Assembly (NCBI RefSeq): GCF_001693385.1 | Contig: NZ_CP016428.1 | Span: 2,790,001-2,854,000 of the forward strand | Length of the DNA stretch: 64,000 nt | Source: Bradyrhizobium icense | Lineage (GTDB): Bacteria > Pseudomonadota > Alphaproteobacteria > Rhizobiales > Xanthobacteraceae | Direction of reading: 5' to 3' | In this document: piece after piece, positions 51,582-60,542 of the stretch | How the letters are laid out: every line of letters starts with the position of its first letter | How positions within the stretch are numbered: the stretch's first letter is position 1 | Translations under genes and position numbers: made by a program | The notes under the pieces: model-generated | What the model saw: the letters and a program-made list of their open reading frames with translations, nothing else | Told to the model about the DNA's origin: nothing | The model's database searches: none

Positions 51582-54548
51582 ATGTTGATGAAGCGAAAAG
51601 ATGGATCCGCGGGCAAGGCGCGTTTGCAGGGTATCGCCGCCGGCCTCGCGTCGGGAGTTCTCGACCGCCGTACGTTCCTACGGCGGTCCGGTCTGGCAGC
51701 GGGCGCGGGCGCTGCGATCGGCCTGATGCCGCTCGGCTCGGTGCGCAAGGCGCAGGCGGGGCCAGAGAAGGTCGGCGCACCGACCGAAATCAGAAAGAAC
51801 ATCTGCACGCATTGCTCGGTCGGTTGCACCGTGATCGCCGAAGTGCAGAACGGCGTCTGGGTTGGCCAGGAGCCGGCCTGGGACAGCCCGATCAACCGCG
51901 GCTCGCATTGCGCCAAGGGCGCCGCGGTGCGTGAACTCGTGCATGGTGATCGCCGGCTGAAATATCCGATGAAGCTGGTTAACGGCGAGTGGCAGCGGAT
52001 CTCCTGGGATCAGGCCATCAACGAGATCGGCGACAAGATGATGGAAATCCGCGCCAAGTCCGGCGCCGATTCCGTCTATCTGCTCGGCTCCGCGAAATTC
52101 TCCAACGAGGGCGGCTATCTGTTCCGCAAATTCGCGGCGTTCTGGGGCACCAACTCGATCGATCACCAGGCCCGCATCTGTCATTCGACCACCGTCGCCG
52201 GCGTCGCCAATACCTGGGGCTACGGTGCGATGACTAATTCCTACAATGACATGCGCAACTCGAAGACGATCGTCTTCATGGGCTCGAATGCCGCCGAAGC
52301 CCATCCGGTGTCGTTGCAGCACATCCTCTCCGGCAAGGAGCTCAACCGAGCCAACGTGTTTGTGCTCGATCCGCGCTTCACCCGCACCGCGGCGCACGCC
52401 ACCGAATATGTCCGCTTCCGCGGCGGCACCGACATCGCCGTCATCTGGGGCATGCTGCACCACATCTTCGCCAATGGCTGGGAAGACAAGCAGTTCATCC
52501 AGCAGCGCGTCTACGGCATGGACCAGATCCGCGCCGAAGTCGCGAAATGGACGCCGGAAGAAGTCGAGCGCGTCACTGGTATTCCCGGCGAGCAGCTCAA
52601 GAAGGTCGCGGAGACCTTCGCAAAGCAGAAGCCATCGACCATTGTCTGGTGCATGGGCGGCACCCAGCACACCGTCGGCACCGCCAACGTTCGCGCTTAT
52701 TGCAACCTGTTGCTGGCGACCGGCAATGTCGGCTCCTTCGGCTCGGGCGCCAACATCTTCCGTGGCCATTGCAACGTGCAGGGCGCGACCGATATCGGGC
52801 TCGATATCGTGACGCTGCCGCTCTACTACGGTCTGGTCGAAGGCGCCTGGAAGCACTGGGCGCGGGTCTGGGAAGTCGAATACGATTATCTGCAGTCGCG
52901 CTTCGACGAAGTTCCGGCAAAGGCGGGCCGACCGGCGCGCACCCGCAAGCAGAACATGGAGCTGCCGGGCATCCCGTGGACCCGCTGGTTCGATGCGACG
53001 CTCGCCAATCCTGACGACGTCGATCAGCGCGATGCTGTGAAGGGCGTCGTCGTCATGGGTCACGGCGGCAATACCGTGCCGCGCATGACGGAGATGGTGA
53101 AGGGCCTCGAAAAACTCGAACTGCTGGTGGTTGCCGACCCGCATCCGACCACGTTCGCCGCGATCTCTGAGCGCAAGAACGGCACCTATCTGCTGCCGGC
53201 CTGCACCCAGTTCGAGACCTCGGGCTCGCGAACCGCCTCCAACCGCTCGCTGCAGTGGGGCGAGCAGATCGTTAAGCCGATCTTCGAAGCGAAGGACGAC
53301 TACGAGATCATCTACCGGCTGTCGACCAAGCTCGGGTTCGCCGACAAGATGTTCAAGAACATCAAGGTCGAGAACAACCGTCCGGAGCCGGAGGATCTGT
53401 TGCGTGAAATCAACCGCGGCGGCTTCTCGACCGGCTATTCCGGCCAGTCGCCGGAGCGGTTGAAGGCGCACATGAAGAACCAGGGCAAATTCGACCTGGT
53501 GACGCTGCGCGCCAAGGCGGACGAACCCGAGATCGGCGGCGACTATTACGGCCTGCCGTGGCCGTGCTGGGGCACGCCGCAGATCCGGCATCCGGGCACG
53601 CATACGCTCTACAACACCAACCTGCACGCCAAGGATGGCGGCGGCACGTTCCGCGCGCGCTTCGGCGTGGTCTACGAAGAGAAGCAGCCGGACGGCTCGG
53701 TCAAGAAGGTCAACCTGCTGTCCGAAGGCTCCTACAGCAAGGGGTCGGAGCTCACCGACGGTTATCCCGAGTTCACCTACGGCGTGCTCAAGAAGCTCGG
53801 CTGGGACAAGGACCTCACCGAAGCCGAACTCGCGACCATCAACAAGATCGGCGGCAACAATCCCGACGGCGTCGGCTGGGCGGTCGATCTTTCCGGCGGC
53901 ATCATTCGCGTCACGCTGGAGCATGGCGTGATGGCCTATGGCAACGGCAAGGCCCGCGCGGTGGCGTGGAATCTGCCGGATCCCGTGCCGGTGCATCGCG
54001 AGCCGATCTACACGGCGCGGCCCGATCTGGTCGCGAAGTACCCGACGCGTCCGGACGGGCGTCAGTTCCGCATGGCCAATCTCGGCTTCTCGCTTCAGAA
54101 GGCCGCGGTGGAGAAGGGGCTTGCCAAGCAATTCCCGATCATCCTGACCTCCGGCCGTCTGGTCGAATATGAAGGCGGCGGCGAAGAAACCCGGTCGAAC
54201 AAATGGCTCGCCGAATTGCAGCAGGACATGTTCGTCGAGGTCAACACGTCGGACGCCGCCGAGCGCGGCATCAAGGACGGCGGCTGGGTCTGGGTGTACG
54301 GCCCGGAAAACAGCTCGAAGGCCCGCGTCAAGGCGCTGGTCACCGACCGCGTCGGCAAGGGGGTGGCGTTCATGCCATTCCACTTCTCCGGCTGGTTCCA
54401 GGGCGTCGACCAACGCAGCAAATATCCGAAGGGCAACGACCCGATCGTGCTGGGTGAAAGCGTCAACACGATCACGTCCTACGGCTACGACCCGGTCACC
54501 GGCATGCACGAGGGCAAGGTGACCCTGTGCCAGATTCAAGCGGCGTGA
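51582..54548 (+). CDS. fdhA: Formate dehydrogenase alpha (catalytic) subunit, Tat-exported
   Basis: This 988-residue Mo/W-bis-MGD enzyme oxidises formate to CO2 in the periplasm. It has a Tat signal (DRRTFLRRSG, about 28-37), a 4Fe-4S motif C75-x2-C78-x3-C82 with C110, and the active-site position Cys200 in DHQARICHSTTVAG, with Cys rather than selenocysteine. MPT-binding and C-terminal molybdopterin dinucleotide domains follow. The ATG at 51582 has GGGA upstream. An in-frame extension to 51438 overlaps the previous gene and is rejected. It forms a unit with fdhB and fdhC and would consume formate made by Frc. Confidence 0.96.
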   Translation: MLMKRKDGSAGKARLQGIAAGLASGVLDRRTFLRRSGLAAGAGAAIGLMPLGSVRKAQAGPEKVGAPTEIRKNICTHCSVGCTVIAEVQNGVWVGQEPAWDSPINRGSHCAKGAAVRELVHGDRRLKYPMKLVNGEWQRISWDQAINEIGDKMMEIRAKSGADSVYLLGSAKFSNEGGYLFRKFAAFWGTNSIDHQARICHSTTVAGVANTWGYGAMTNSYNDMRNSKTIVFMGSNAAEAHPVSLQHILSGKELNRANVFVLDPRFTRTAAHATEYVRFRGGTDIAVIWGMLHHIFANGWEDKQFIQQRVYGMDQIRAEVAKWTPEEVERVTGIPGEQLKKVAETFAKQKPSTIVWCMGGTQHTVGTANVRAYCNLLLATGNVGSFGSGANIFRGHCNVQGATDIGLDIVTLPLYYGLVEGAWKHWARVWEVEYDYLQSRFDEVPAKAGRPARTRKQNMELPGIPWTRWFDATLANPDDVDQRDAVKGVVVMGHGGNTVPRMTEMVKGLEKLELLVVADPHPTTFAAISERKNGTYLLPACTQFETSGSRTASNRSLQWGEQIVKPIFEAKDDYEIIYRLSTKLGFADKMFKNIKVENNRPEPEDLLREINRGGFSTGYSGQSPERLKAHMKNQGKFDLVTLRAKADEPEIGGDYYGLPWPCWGTPQIRHPGTHTLYNTNLHAKDGGGTFRARFGVVYEEKQPDGSVKKVNLLSEGSYSKGSELTDGYPEFTYGVLKKLGWDKDLTEAELATINKIGGNNPDGVGWAVDLSGGIIRVTLEHGVMAYGNGKARAVAWNLPDPVPVHREPIYTARPDLVAKYPTRPDGRQFRMANLGFSLQKAAVEKGLAKQFPIILTSGRLVEYEGGGEETRSNKWLAELQQDMFVEVNTSDAAERGIKDGGWVWVYGPENSSKARVKALVTDRVGKGVAFMPFHFSGWFQGVDQRSKYPKGNDPIVLGESVNTITSYGYDPVTGMHEGKVTLCQIQAA

Positions 54549-54562
54549 GAGGAGAATAGATC

Positions 54563-55159
54563 ATGGCTCGCGTCAAATTTCTTTGTGATGCCGACCGTTG
54601 CATCGAGTGCAACGCCTGCGTGACGGCCTGCAAGAACGAACATGAAGTGCCGTGGGGCATCAATCGCCGCCGCGTCGTCACCATCAATGACGGCAAGCCC
54701 GGCGAACGCTCGGTCTCCATGGCCTGCATGCACTGCACGGATGCCCCGTGCGCCGCGGTGTGCCCGGTATCGTGTTTCTACACCACCGCCGATGGCGTCG
54801 TGCTGCACTCCAAGGATCTGTGCATCGGTTGCGGCTACTGCTTCTACGCCTGTCCGTTCGGTGCGCCGCAATATCCGAAGGTCGGCAACTTCGGCTCGCG
54901 CGGCAAGATGGACAAGTGCACCTATTGCGCAGGCGGGCCGGAAGCCGACTCGACGCCGGCAGAATACGCCAAATACGGCGCCAACCGTTTGGCCGAAGGC
55001 AAGCTGCCGATCTGCGCCGAGATGTGCTCGACCAAGTCGCTGCTCGCCGGCGACGGTGCGATCATCGCCGAGATCTACAAGGAGCGGGTGATGAAGCGCG
55101 GTTACGGCTCGGGCATGTGGGGCTGGAAGACCGCCTACAGCGATTCACCGACCGGCTGA
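54563..55159 (+). CDS. fdhB: Formate dehydrogenase beta (iron-sulfur) subunit
   Basis: This 198-residue protein has sixteen cluster cysteines in four 4Fe-4S motifs, starting CIECNACVTACKNEHEV (C13-C23), then CMHCTDAPCAAVCP, CIGCGYCFYACPFG and CTYCAGG with CAEMCSTKSL. It carries electrons from FdhA to the cytochrome b subunit. It lacks the C-terminal membrane helix of FdnH. GAGAGGAG precedes the ATG. It lies 14 bp after fdhA. Confidence 0.96.
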   Translation: MARVKFLCDADRCIECNACVTACKNEHEVPWGINRRRVVTINDGKPGERSVSMACMHCTDAPCAAVCPVSCFYTTADGVVLHSKDLCIGCGYCFYACPFGAPQYPKVGNFGSRGKMDKCTYCAGGPEADSTPAEYAKYGANRLAEGKLPICAEMCSTKSLLAGDGAIIAEIYKERVMKRGYGSGMWGWKTAYSDSPTG

Positions 55160-55226
55160 TGCAACGGCCGCCGCGCTCCGCGCGGCGGCATCAGGGTAAT
55201 TCCGATAACCGAAAGGCGTTGTGCAA

Positions 55227-56252
55227 ATGCCAGGCTCTCTTTCAAATCTCAAATTCGCTGTTTTCAAGCCGCTGCTTGCCGCGCTCGCGCTGTTGTTCGT
55301 GTTCGCACAGCCCGCGGCCGCGCAGATTTCCTTCAAGCCGACCGCCGAGGCCGTTCAGGAAGACAAGCTCCTGAACGCACTGAAGGAGGGCGACAAGATC
55401 TCCGGGCGCGTAACGATCCCCGACGGGATGGCTGCCAGCCTGATCCAGCCCGCCGGGCGCGACTGGCGCGACTTCCAACGCAGCAAGCTGCCGTGGATTG
55501 GCGGCATTGCCATCCTCGGCATGCTGGCTGTGCTCGCGATCTTCTTGATGGTGCGCGGCCGGATTCGCATCGAGGACGGGTTTTCGGGCAAGACGATGCT
55601 GCGGTTCGCCAGCTTCGAACGCTTCACCCACTGGCTGACGGCAAGCTGTTTCATCGTTCTGGCGCTCTCGGGTCTGAACGTCAGCTTCGGACGCACCCTG
55701 ATCCTGCCGCTGTTCGGCGCGGACGCCTTTGCGGCCATGTCGGCCTGGGCCAAGCTTGCGCACAACTACCTGGCATTCCCGTTCATGCTGGGGATCGCGA
55801 TCATGTTCGTGATCTGGATCAAGGACAACATCCCCGGGAAGCTCGACCTGCAGTGGATCAGGGAAGGCGGTGGCTTCTTCTCCAGGGGACATCATACGCC
55901 GGCCAAGCGCTTCAACGCCGGACAAAAAGGCATCTTCTGGATCGTGATCATCGGCGGCGTGCTGATGTCGGTGTCCGGCTGGTTCCTGCTGTTCCCGTAT
56001 CTTCCGGGCAACGTCACGGCGCTCCAGTTCTGGACGGTGATCCACGCCGTGATCGCGATGCTCTTCATCGCCGCCATGCTGGCGCACATCTATATCGGCT
56101 CGATCGGCATGGAGGGGGCGTTCGACGCCATGGGAACCGGAGAGGTCGATCTCAACTGGGCCAAGGAGCATCACGCGATCTGGGTCAAGGAACAGCAGGC
56201 AAAGGGCGAAGCTCCATCGGACAGCCCGGCCCGCGCAGTGCCGGCCGAGTGA
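55227..56252 (+). CDS. fdhC: Formate dehydrogenase gamma (cytochrome b556) subunit
   Basis: This 341-residue membrane protein has a cleavable signal (VFAQPAAAQ), a periplasmic stretch and about five membrane helices, with haem-ligand histidines in FASFERFTHWLTAS, KLAHNYLAFP and TVIHAVIAMLFIAAMLAHIYIG. It passes electrons to quinone. The start is ATG 55227 (AAAGG 10 nt upstream) or GTG 55221. It is the last structural subunit, followed by a small membrane protein gene. Confidence 0.94.
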   Translation: MPGSLSNLKFAVFKPLLAALALLFVFAQPAAAQISFKPTAEAVQEDKLLNALKEGDKISGRVTIPDGMAASLIQPAGRDWRDFQRSKLPWIGGIAILGMLAVLAIFLMVRGRIRIEDGFSGKTMLRFASFERFTHWLTASCFIVLALSGLNVSFGRTLILPLFGADAFAAMSAWAKLAHNYLAFPFMLGIAIMFVIWIKDNIPGKLDLQWIREGGGFFSRGHHTPAKRFNAGQKGIFWIVIIGGVLMSVSGWFLLFPYLPGNVTALQFWTVIHAVIAMLFIAAMLAHIYIGSIGMEGAFDAMGTGEVDLNWAKEHHAIWVKEQQAKGEAPSDSPARAVPAE

Positions 56253-56287
56253 TGTGGCGCGGCTCAAGTCAAACGTGAGGAAGTGAC

Positions 56288-56443
56288 ATGAAATCCTTTG
56301 TTGCGGCTCTGGCGTTTGCCATCGTCGCTGCCGTCGGCGTCGCGATGGTGCTCAACAACGTTCAGGAGTCGAGCTCCGTCGCCTTTACGACCACGGGCGC
56401 CAGGGTTGGCGATCCCGGCCATAATCTGATCGGCCCGAGCTGA
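56288..56443 (+). CDS. 51-residue membrane protein next to formate dehydrogenase
   Basis: GAGGAAGTGAC precedes an ATG opening MKSFVAALAFAIVAAVGVAMVL, a single N-terminal hydrophobic helix, then NNVQESSSVAFTTTGARVGD and a polar end. It lies 35 bp after fdhC and 8 bp before the next gene. It may be a small accessory subunit of the membrane complex. No family identified. Confidence 0.7.
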   Translation: MKSFVAALAFAIVAAVGVAMVLNNVQESSSVAFTTTGARVGDPGHNLIGPS

Positions 56444-56451
56444 CGCCGGCG

Positions 56452-56838
56452 GTGGGCGCGCCTGACGTCAAGCTGGCGTGGCCGGTCGAAATCCGCCTGC
56501 CGAAGGATCGTCGCACCTTGCGCGTTGCCTTCGACGATGGCCGCATATGCGAGCTCTCCGCCGAATTGCTCCGGGTCACCAGCCCGTCGGCCGAGGTGCA
56601 GGGGCATTCCGAGGCCGAGCGCAAGACCGTCGGAGGCAAGCGTAATGTCACCATTCTTTCGGTCGATCCTGTCGGCAATTATGCCATCAGAATAGGGTTC
56701 GACGACATGCACGCGACCGGCATCTACTCCTGGGCGTTCCTGCGCGATCTCGGTGAGAATGCCGAGCGGCGCTTTCAGGATTACCTCGACGACCTGCAGG
56801 CCAAGGGGCTCGACCGCGACAGGCCGGGCGTACGCTGA
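56452..56838 (+). CDS. DUF971 protein
   Basis: This 128-residue protein matches DUF971, the domain also found at the N-terminus of gamma-butyrobetaine hydroxylases (LPKDRRTLRVAFDDGRICELSAELLRV... GNYAIRIGFDDMHATGIYSWAFLR). Stand-alone members are found with Fe-S and Mo enzyme genes. The start is GTG 56452 with weak upstream signal. It is probably cotranscribed with the fdh genes. Confidence 0.88.
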   Translation: MGAPDVKLAWPVEIRLPKDRRTLRVAFDDGRICELSAELLRVTSPSAEVQGHSEAERKTVGGKRNVTILSVDPVGNYAIRIGFDDMHATGIYSWAFLRDLGENAERRFQDYLDDLQAKGLDRDRPGVR

Positions 56839-56850
56839 GGGCCCGCGGGA

Positions 56851-58185
56851 ATGGCATCGAGGGATTCGGCGAAAGCTTCATGTCGCAAGGGAGGCGGATC
56901 AGCGCTTCTGGCGCTTGCAGCCGTGTTGATCGCGCTACCGATCGGTGCAACGTCCGCCGTCGCACAACTGCGCGGGCATGGCGGGCCGGTTCGGGCGCTG
57001 GCGATCTCGGCCGACGGTCAAAGCGCCATCTCCGGCAGCTTCGATTCGACCGTGATCCGCTGGTCGCTGACGCGCAATACGGCCGAGCAGGTGCTTCGTT
57101 TCCATTCCGATGCGGTCAACGCGGTCGCGCTGCTCGGCGAGGGACGTACCGCGACCGCCGGCGCCGACGGCCGCATTGCACTCTGGACCCTTGGGAAGGC
57201 AGAGCCGGACGCGGTACTCGAGGGCCACACCGCGCCGATCGTGGCGCTCGCCGTATCGCCTGATGGCGCGACGCTCGCGTCGGCCTCATGGGATCACACG
57301 GTGCGGCTCTGGCCGCTCGCAGGCGGCGCGCCGCGCGTGCTCGATGAGCATACGCAAAATGTCAACGGGGTGGCGTTCACCGCCGATGGCCGCGCCCTGG
57401 TCAGCGTCAGCTACGACCTCAGCGTTCGCATTTGGCCGCTGTCGGGCGCGCAAACGCCGACCGTCGTTCCGATGCCGACACCGCTCAACGCCGTGGCCGC
57501 AGGCGCTGACGGTGAAATCGCGGTCGGCGGCGCCGACGGCAAGGTTTACTTCCTGACCGCCGGTGGCGTGCGGACCGGCGAGGTTGCGGCAGGGTCAAGA
57601 CCGGTGATCTCGATTGCGATTTCACCTGACGGCGCGCATGTGGCCGCGGCGGGCATCGGTGGCGCGGTCGGGGTGATCGATCGCAAGGCGCGTACGCTCG
57701 CGCGCACGCTGGTCGGCCCCGGCCTTCCGGTCTGGTCGGTCGTATTCTCGCGCGACAGCCGCACGCTGCTCACGGGCGGCGCGGATAACATCATCCGGCG
57801 CTGGAACGCCGCGACGGGCGAGCCGGTCGATCCGCTTCTCGTGGAAACGGCAGGCGATCCGCTCGCCGCCTATGCCGGCGATCGCGGTGCCGAGGTGTTC
57901 CGTGCCTGCGTCGCCTGCCATACGCTCGGCGCCGATCAGGCCAACCGCGCTGGCCCGACGCTCGCCGGCATCTTCGGCCGACGGATTGCAACCGCGCCCG
58001 GCTATAATTTTTCCGAAGCGCTCAAGCGCCTCGATATCGTCTGGACGCCGGAGACGGTTTCCAAACTGTTCGAAGTAGGGCCGCAGGCCTACACGCCCGG
58101 CACCAAGATGCCGGAGCAGCGTATCGGCTCGGAGCAGGACCGCGCCGCGCTGGTGCAATTCCTCGAGCGGGCGACGAAACGATAG
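56851..58185 (+). CDS. Periplasmic WD40 repeat protein fused to cytochrome c
   Basis: This 444-residue protein has a signal peptide (ALAAVLIALPIGATSAVAQ) and then about seven WD40-like repeats (RGHGGPVRALAISADG, EGHTAPIVALAVSPDG and so on, about 38-335). A C-terminal class I cytochrome c domain has C353-VA-C356-H357 and distal Met420 in PGTKMPEQ. The haem requires periplasmic location. It lies 12 bp after the DUF971 gene and may be an electron carrier of the formate dehydrogenase region. The fusion is uncommon. Confidence 0.9.
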   Translation: MASRDSAKASCRKGGGSALLALAAVLIALPIGATSAVAQLRGHGGPVRALAISADGQSAISGSFDSTVIRWSLTRNTAEQVLRFHSDAVNAVALLGEGRTATAGADGRIALWTLGKAEPDAVLEGHTAPIVALAVSPDGATLASASWDHTVRLWPLAGGAPRVLDEHTQNVNGVAFTADGRALVSVSYDLSVRIWPLSGAQTPTVVPMPTPLNAVAAGADGEIAVGGADGKVYFLTAGGVRTGEVAAGSRPVISIAISPDGAHVAAAGIGGAVGVIDRKARTLARTLVGPGLPVWSVVFSRDSRTLLTGGADNIIRRWNAATGEPVDPLLVETAGDPLAAYAGDRGAEVFRACVACHTLGADQANRAGPTLAGIFGRRIATAPGYNFSEALKRLDIVWTPETVSKLFEVGPQAYTPGTKMPEQRIGSEQDRAALVQFLERATKR

Positions 58186-58217
58186 GGCCGATCGACGCTG
58201 TGATTATCCCGCCTTCG

Positions 58218-58430
58218 TCAATGCTTCGTCGGGGCCGAAAAGACCAGCGACATATCCTCATACTCCTCGATCGGAAGCTTGGTGACGCCCGCGGAGGCCG
58301 GAGATTTCTTCGACAACGCCACGCCAGTGGTTACCGTAGGACGTTCGTTGGAAATTGAATACGAGCGCAATGTGGTTGCGACAGCGAGCAGGGCGACTGC
58401 CACGAATCCGGAAATCAACAGATGCTTCAT
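58218..58430 (-). CDS. Small secreted or membrane-anchored protein
   Basis: This 70-residue protein begins MKHLLISGFVAVALLAVATTL, a hydrophobic signal or anchor, followed by a polar tail ending DMSLVFSAPTKH. GGAG precedes the ATG at 58430. No family or function recognised. It converges on the WD40-cytochrome gene. Confidence 0.6.
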   Translation of the reverse strand: MKHLLISGFVAVALLAVATTLRSYSISNERPTVTTGVALSKKSPASAGVTKLPIEEYEDMSLVFSAPTKH

Positions 58431-58654
58431 GGAAAACTCCGTTGGTTCGATATGCAATGTGGCTGGCACCACTGCACTACGACCAACGATCACGCGCGAA
58501 TGTGGTCTGTATCACCTATCACGATCTTGTTTTTAGCGAAGTGCCTTGAGTTCCATCGCGCGCCGCGGGGCGAAGCTTCCACGCTGTGTGAATTGAGTCT
58601 CGCAAATTGTGACGGCAGCGCGCCTCTCATGAATTGCGCCTGAAGCGAATTTGC

Positions 58655-58882
58655 TTACGGGGTCGGGCGACGACCGGTCCGGGGGTTGAGCGGACCCGTT
58701 GGCCGGCGCCGCAGCGCTTCCGGGAGGAACTCTTCGCCTGAATCGGGAGCGGCGCTGGCGCGGACGTCTGCTGCGGACTGGGCGCGTTCGTGTGGCGTCT
58801 GGTTGTCGTTGAATCTTCGCTTCACGTCGACGCCGTCAACGGGATCGTTGACGCCATGCTGAGTGTCTCTGAAGTCACTCAT
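58655..58882 (-). CDS. 75-residue hydrophilic protein of the stress island
   Basis: The protein MSDFRDTQHGVNDPVDGVDV... is highly polar and probably disordered, ending in GRRPTP. GGGAGGATTCG precedes the ATG, and a perfect EcfG-type promoter lies 38 bp upstream, so it is very likely expressed in the general stress response. Function unknown. Confidence 0.72.
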   Translation of the reverse strand: MSDFRDTQHGVNDPVDGVDVKRRFNDNQTPHERAQSAADVRASAAPDSGEEFLPEALRRRPTGPLNPRTGRRPTP

Positions 58883-58919
58883 CGAATCCTCCCGACACCT
58901 TCACGCTCTGCAAGCCGGC

Positions 58920-58944
58920 AACGCTAACTGGAGAACCGTGTTCC
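58920..58944 (-). promoter_or_regulatory. EcfG-type general stress promoter
   Basis: On the minus strand GGAAC is followed after 16 nt by CGTT, the exact consensus for alphaproteobacterial EcfG, ending 38 bp before the 58882 start codon. Confidence 0.7.
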
Positions 58945-59041
58945 CCTACGTCCGCCCAGAAACCCGGTCAAATTGAAGCACCAGGTGGAACTGGCAGTGC
59001 CGCGCCCGATTTGACTCAAGTACAGCGAGATGGAGCGCCAG

Positions 59042-59386
59042 ATGAGCGACAGCACCGTCAAGAAAGTGTCCAGCAAGACTGCCCCGAAAGGGGACATGGG
59101 CCAAACCTATCTCGTTTCCGGCAAGCGCCTCTCGATGCGCTTATGGGAAAACGAGAAGCCGCAAACCGACGTATCAAACCGGAGGGATTATGAAACGGTG
59201 GGATACGTCATGAATGGACGTGCTGAACTTGTCATCGAGGGCCAGACCATAAAGCTGGAGCCGGGCGATTCCTGGCTGGTGCCTGCGCATGCCGAACACA
59301 GCTATCGCATCCTCGAGCCGTTCACGGCCGTGGAGGCAACCGCGCCGCCCGCGCAGGTGCATGGCCGCGACGAAGCTAAAGCGTAG
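59042..59386 (+). CDS. Cupin-domain protein
   Basis: This 114-residue protein is a single cupin barrel: YVMNGRAELVIEGQTIKLEPGDSWLVPAHAEHSYRIL gives the G-x-E...PGD-x-x-x-x-P-x-x-x-x-H metal pattern. The ATG at 59042 has GGAG 6 nt upstream. Role unknown. The neighbours suggest stress. Confidence 0.86.
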   Translation: MSDSTVKKVSSKTAPKGDMGQTYLVSGKRLSMRLWENEKPQTDVSNRRDYETVGYVMNGRAELVIEGQTIKLEPGDSWLVPAHAEHSYRILEPFTAVEATAPPAQVHGRDEAKA

Positions 59387-59418
59387 CCGGGCACACAACA
59401 GGAATTTGGGAGAACGTG

Positions 59419-59568
59419 ATGGGACTCGAAGCAGTCTATTTCATCGGAGCGTTCGTGCTTCTTACCGCGCTGATCTATGGGACGCTGAGCTATCGTTACC
59501 GCAACAGGGCTGCGACGCGGGCCGGCGATGAAATCGTGAAGCAGCGGTATCGGGAGAACCAGGGCTGA
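59419..59568 (+). CDS. 49-residue single-helix membrane protein
   Basis: GGGAG precedes an ATG opening MGLEAVYFIGAFVLLTALIYG, one membrane helix followed by a basic tail (SYRYRNRAATRAGDEIVK). It lies 32 bp after the cupin gene on the same strand. No family recognised. Confidence 0.68.
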   Translation: MGLEAVYFIGAFVLLTALIYGTLSYRYRNRAATRAGDEIVKQRYRENQG

Positions 59569-59700
59569 GCTTTGCAGACAAGGAGTGACGGCTTCGTACC
59601 CCCGGTGAGGCAACGGGTCGCGCGATGCGCGCCCGATGGCTCATTCGGGCTATGATTCTATATCCCCACATCGCCTGCGCCGGACTGGGGATCGCATCAA

Positions 59701-59928
59701 TCACTGGACGCCTTGCGAGTCCTTGGCGCCGAGTGCGGTCTTGTTGCCGGCGTCGCGACCGGGGACGCTGACATGAATCTCGTGCCCTTGGCGGATCGCC
59801 AGCGACGCGGCCGCGACGGCCGCTTCGAAGGCTGCTTCCTTCGTATCGTATCTGTGCGGCGCGTTGCCGTCATGGAGGACCGTCCAGCCGTCCGGCTCGG
59901 AGACGATCATGTATTCGGCCAATCCCAT
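59701..59928 (-). CDS. Small DUF2188-like protein
   Basis: This 75-residue protein, MGLAEYMIVSEPDGWTVLHDG... with KEAAFEAAVAAASLAIRQGHEIHVSVPG, has the pattern of small DUF2188-like proteins. AGGGAGG precedes the ATG and an EcfG-type promoter lies 28 bp upstream. Confidence 0.78.
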   Translation of the reverse strand: MGLAEYMIVSEPDGWTVLHDGNAPHRYDTKEAAFEAAVAAASLAIRQGHEIHVSVPGRDAGNKTALGAKDSQGVQ

Positions 59929-59955
59929 TTGAGCCTCCCTATTGTTCGCAAGGGC

Positions 59956-59981
59956 AACGTGGATACCCGTTGCCGGGTTCC
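59956..59981 (-). promoter_or_regulatory. EcfG-type general stress promoter
   Basis: GGAAC, 17-nt spacer and CGTT on the minus strand, 28 bp before the 59928 start codon. Confidence 0.65.
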
Positions 59982-60057
59982 GATCCAGTGGCCGTTGGCA
60001 GCGCGTCACGCGCGCACGCAAGTACAGGCTACGGGGCTAGCCTGGCTTGTAGGTTGC

Positions 60058-60252
60058 TCAGGTTTTCGGGGGACGTCCACGCTTGGCGAATGTCAGCCCC
60101 TGCATGTCGGCCGCGTTCTGCAGGAGGCCTGCGCGCTTCAAGGCTTCGCTTCGCGCAGGACCATGAGGCATGGCCCGTGCCCGCTCCAGCGCAGCCAGCG
60201 CTTCCATATGCAGGTCCTGCTGGGGCCGATCTTCGACCTTCTTTTTGTCCAT
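60058..60252 (-). CDS. Small hydrophilic protein
   Basis: This 64-residue protein, with MEALAALERARAMPHGPARSEALKRAG and a basic end KRGRPPK, has a protein-like composition and a helical pattern. I recall similar small hypothetical proteins in Bradyrhizobium. The Shine-Dalgarno is weak. Function unknown. Confidence 0.55.
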   Translation of the reverse strand: MDKKKVEDRPQQDLHMEALAALERARAMPHGPARSEALKRAGLLQNAADMQGLTFAKRGRPPKT

Positions 60253-60329
60253 TCGGAGAGCTTAAGAGGCTGGAACCCCAGCTGTCTGCACGGTTCTAGA
60301 CGTTGGAACCCAGTGTCCACCGATTCATC

Positions 60330-60354
60330 GGAACTAAATCCCGCGCTTTCCGCT
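60330..60354 (+). promoter_or_regulatory. Probable EcfG-type promoter
   Basis: GGAAC, 16-nt spacer and CGCT, one base from CGTT, ending 21 bp before the 60376 start codon. Confidence 0.5.
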
Positions 60355-60375
60355 TCCCATTATGGAGGTGTCCAA

Positions 60376-60525
60376 ATGAGCAAGCCCACCGATGATCCGC
60401 GCCAGCAGACCGACTGGGGATCGCATAAGCAAACTGACAAGCCGTGGAAGGAGAAGCCTGAGAAGGACCAACGGTCGTCGTCAAAAATCGACTTGGAAAA
60501 ATGGCATGAGACCAACACCCATTAG
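60376..60525 (+). CDS. 49-residue hydrophilic stress-island protein
   Basis: GGAGGTG precedes an ATG opening MSKPTDDPRQQTDWGSHKQT, and the frame ends in a Lys/Glu-rich tail. The composition is typical of small disordered stress proteins. An EcfG-like promoter lies just upstream. The next small gene follows after 17 bp. Confidence 0.7.
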   Translation: MSKPTDDPRQQTDWGSHKQTDKPWKEKPEKDQRSSSKIDLEKWHETNTH

Positions 60526-60542
60526 CCCGGGCCGCGGGATGG

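Noticed and set aside
51678..54539. Open frame of over 950 codons on the minus strand opposite fdhA
   Set aside because: It is the codon-complement of a high-GC gene. The composition is His/Arg/Asp-rich with no domain, and FdhA is certain on the other strand.
57901..57930. Selenocysteine or second haem motif in the formate dehydrogenase region
   Set aside because: FdhA has a plain Cys codon at position 200, and the WD40-cytochrome protein has only one CxxCH.
58987..59011. EcfG promoter for the cupin gene
   Set aside because: GGAAC is present but the -10 reads GATT at the 16-nt spacing, two bases from CGTT. Too weak to call.
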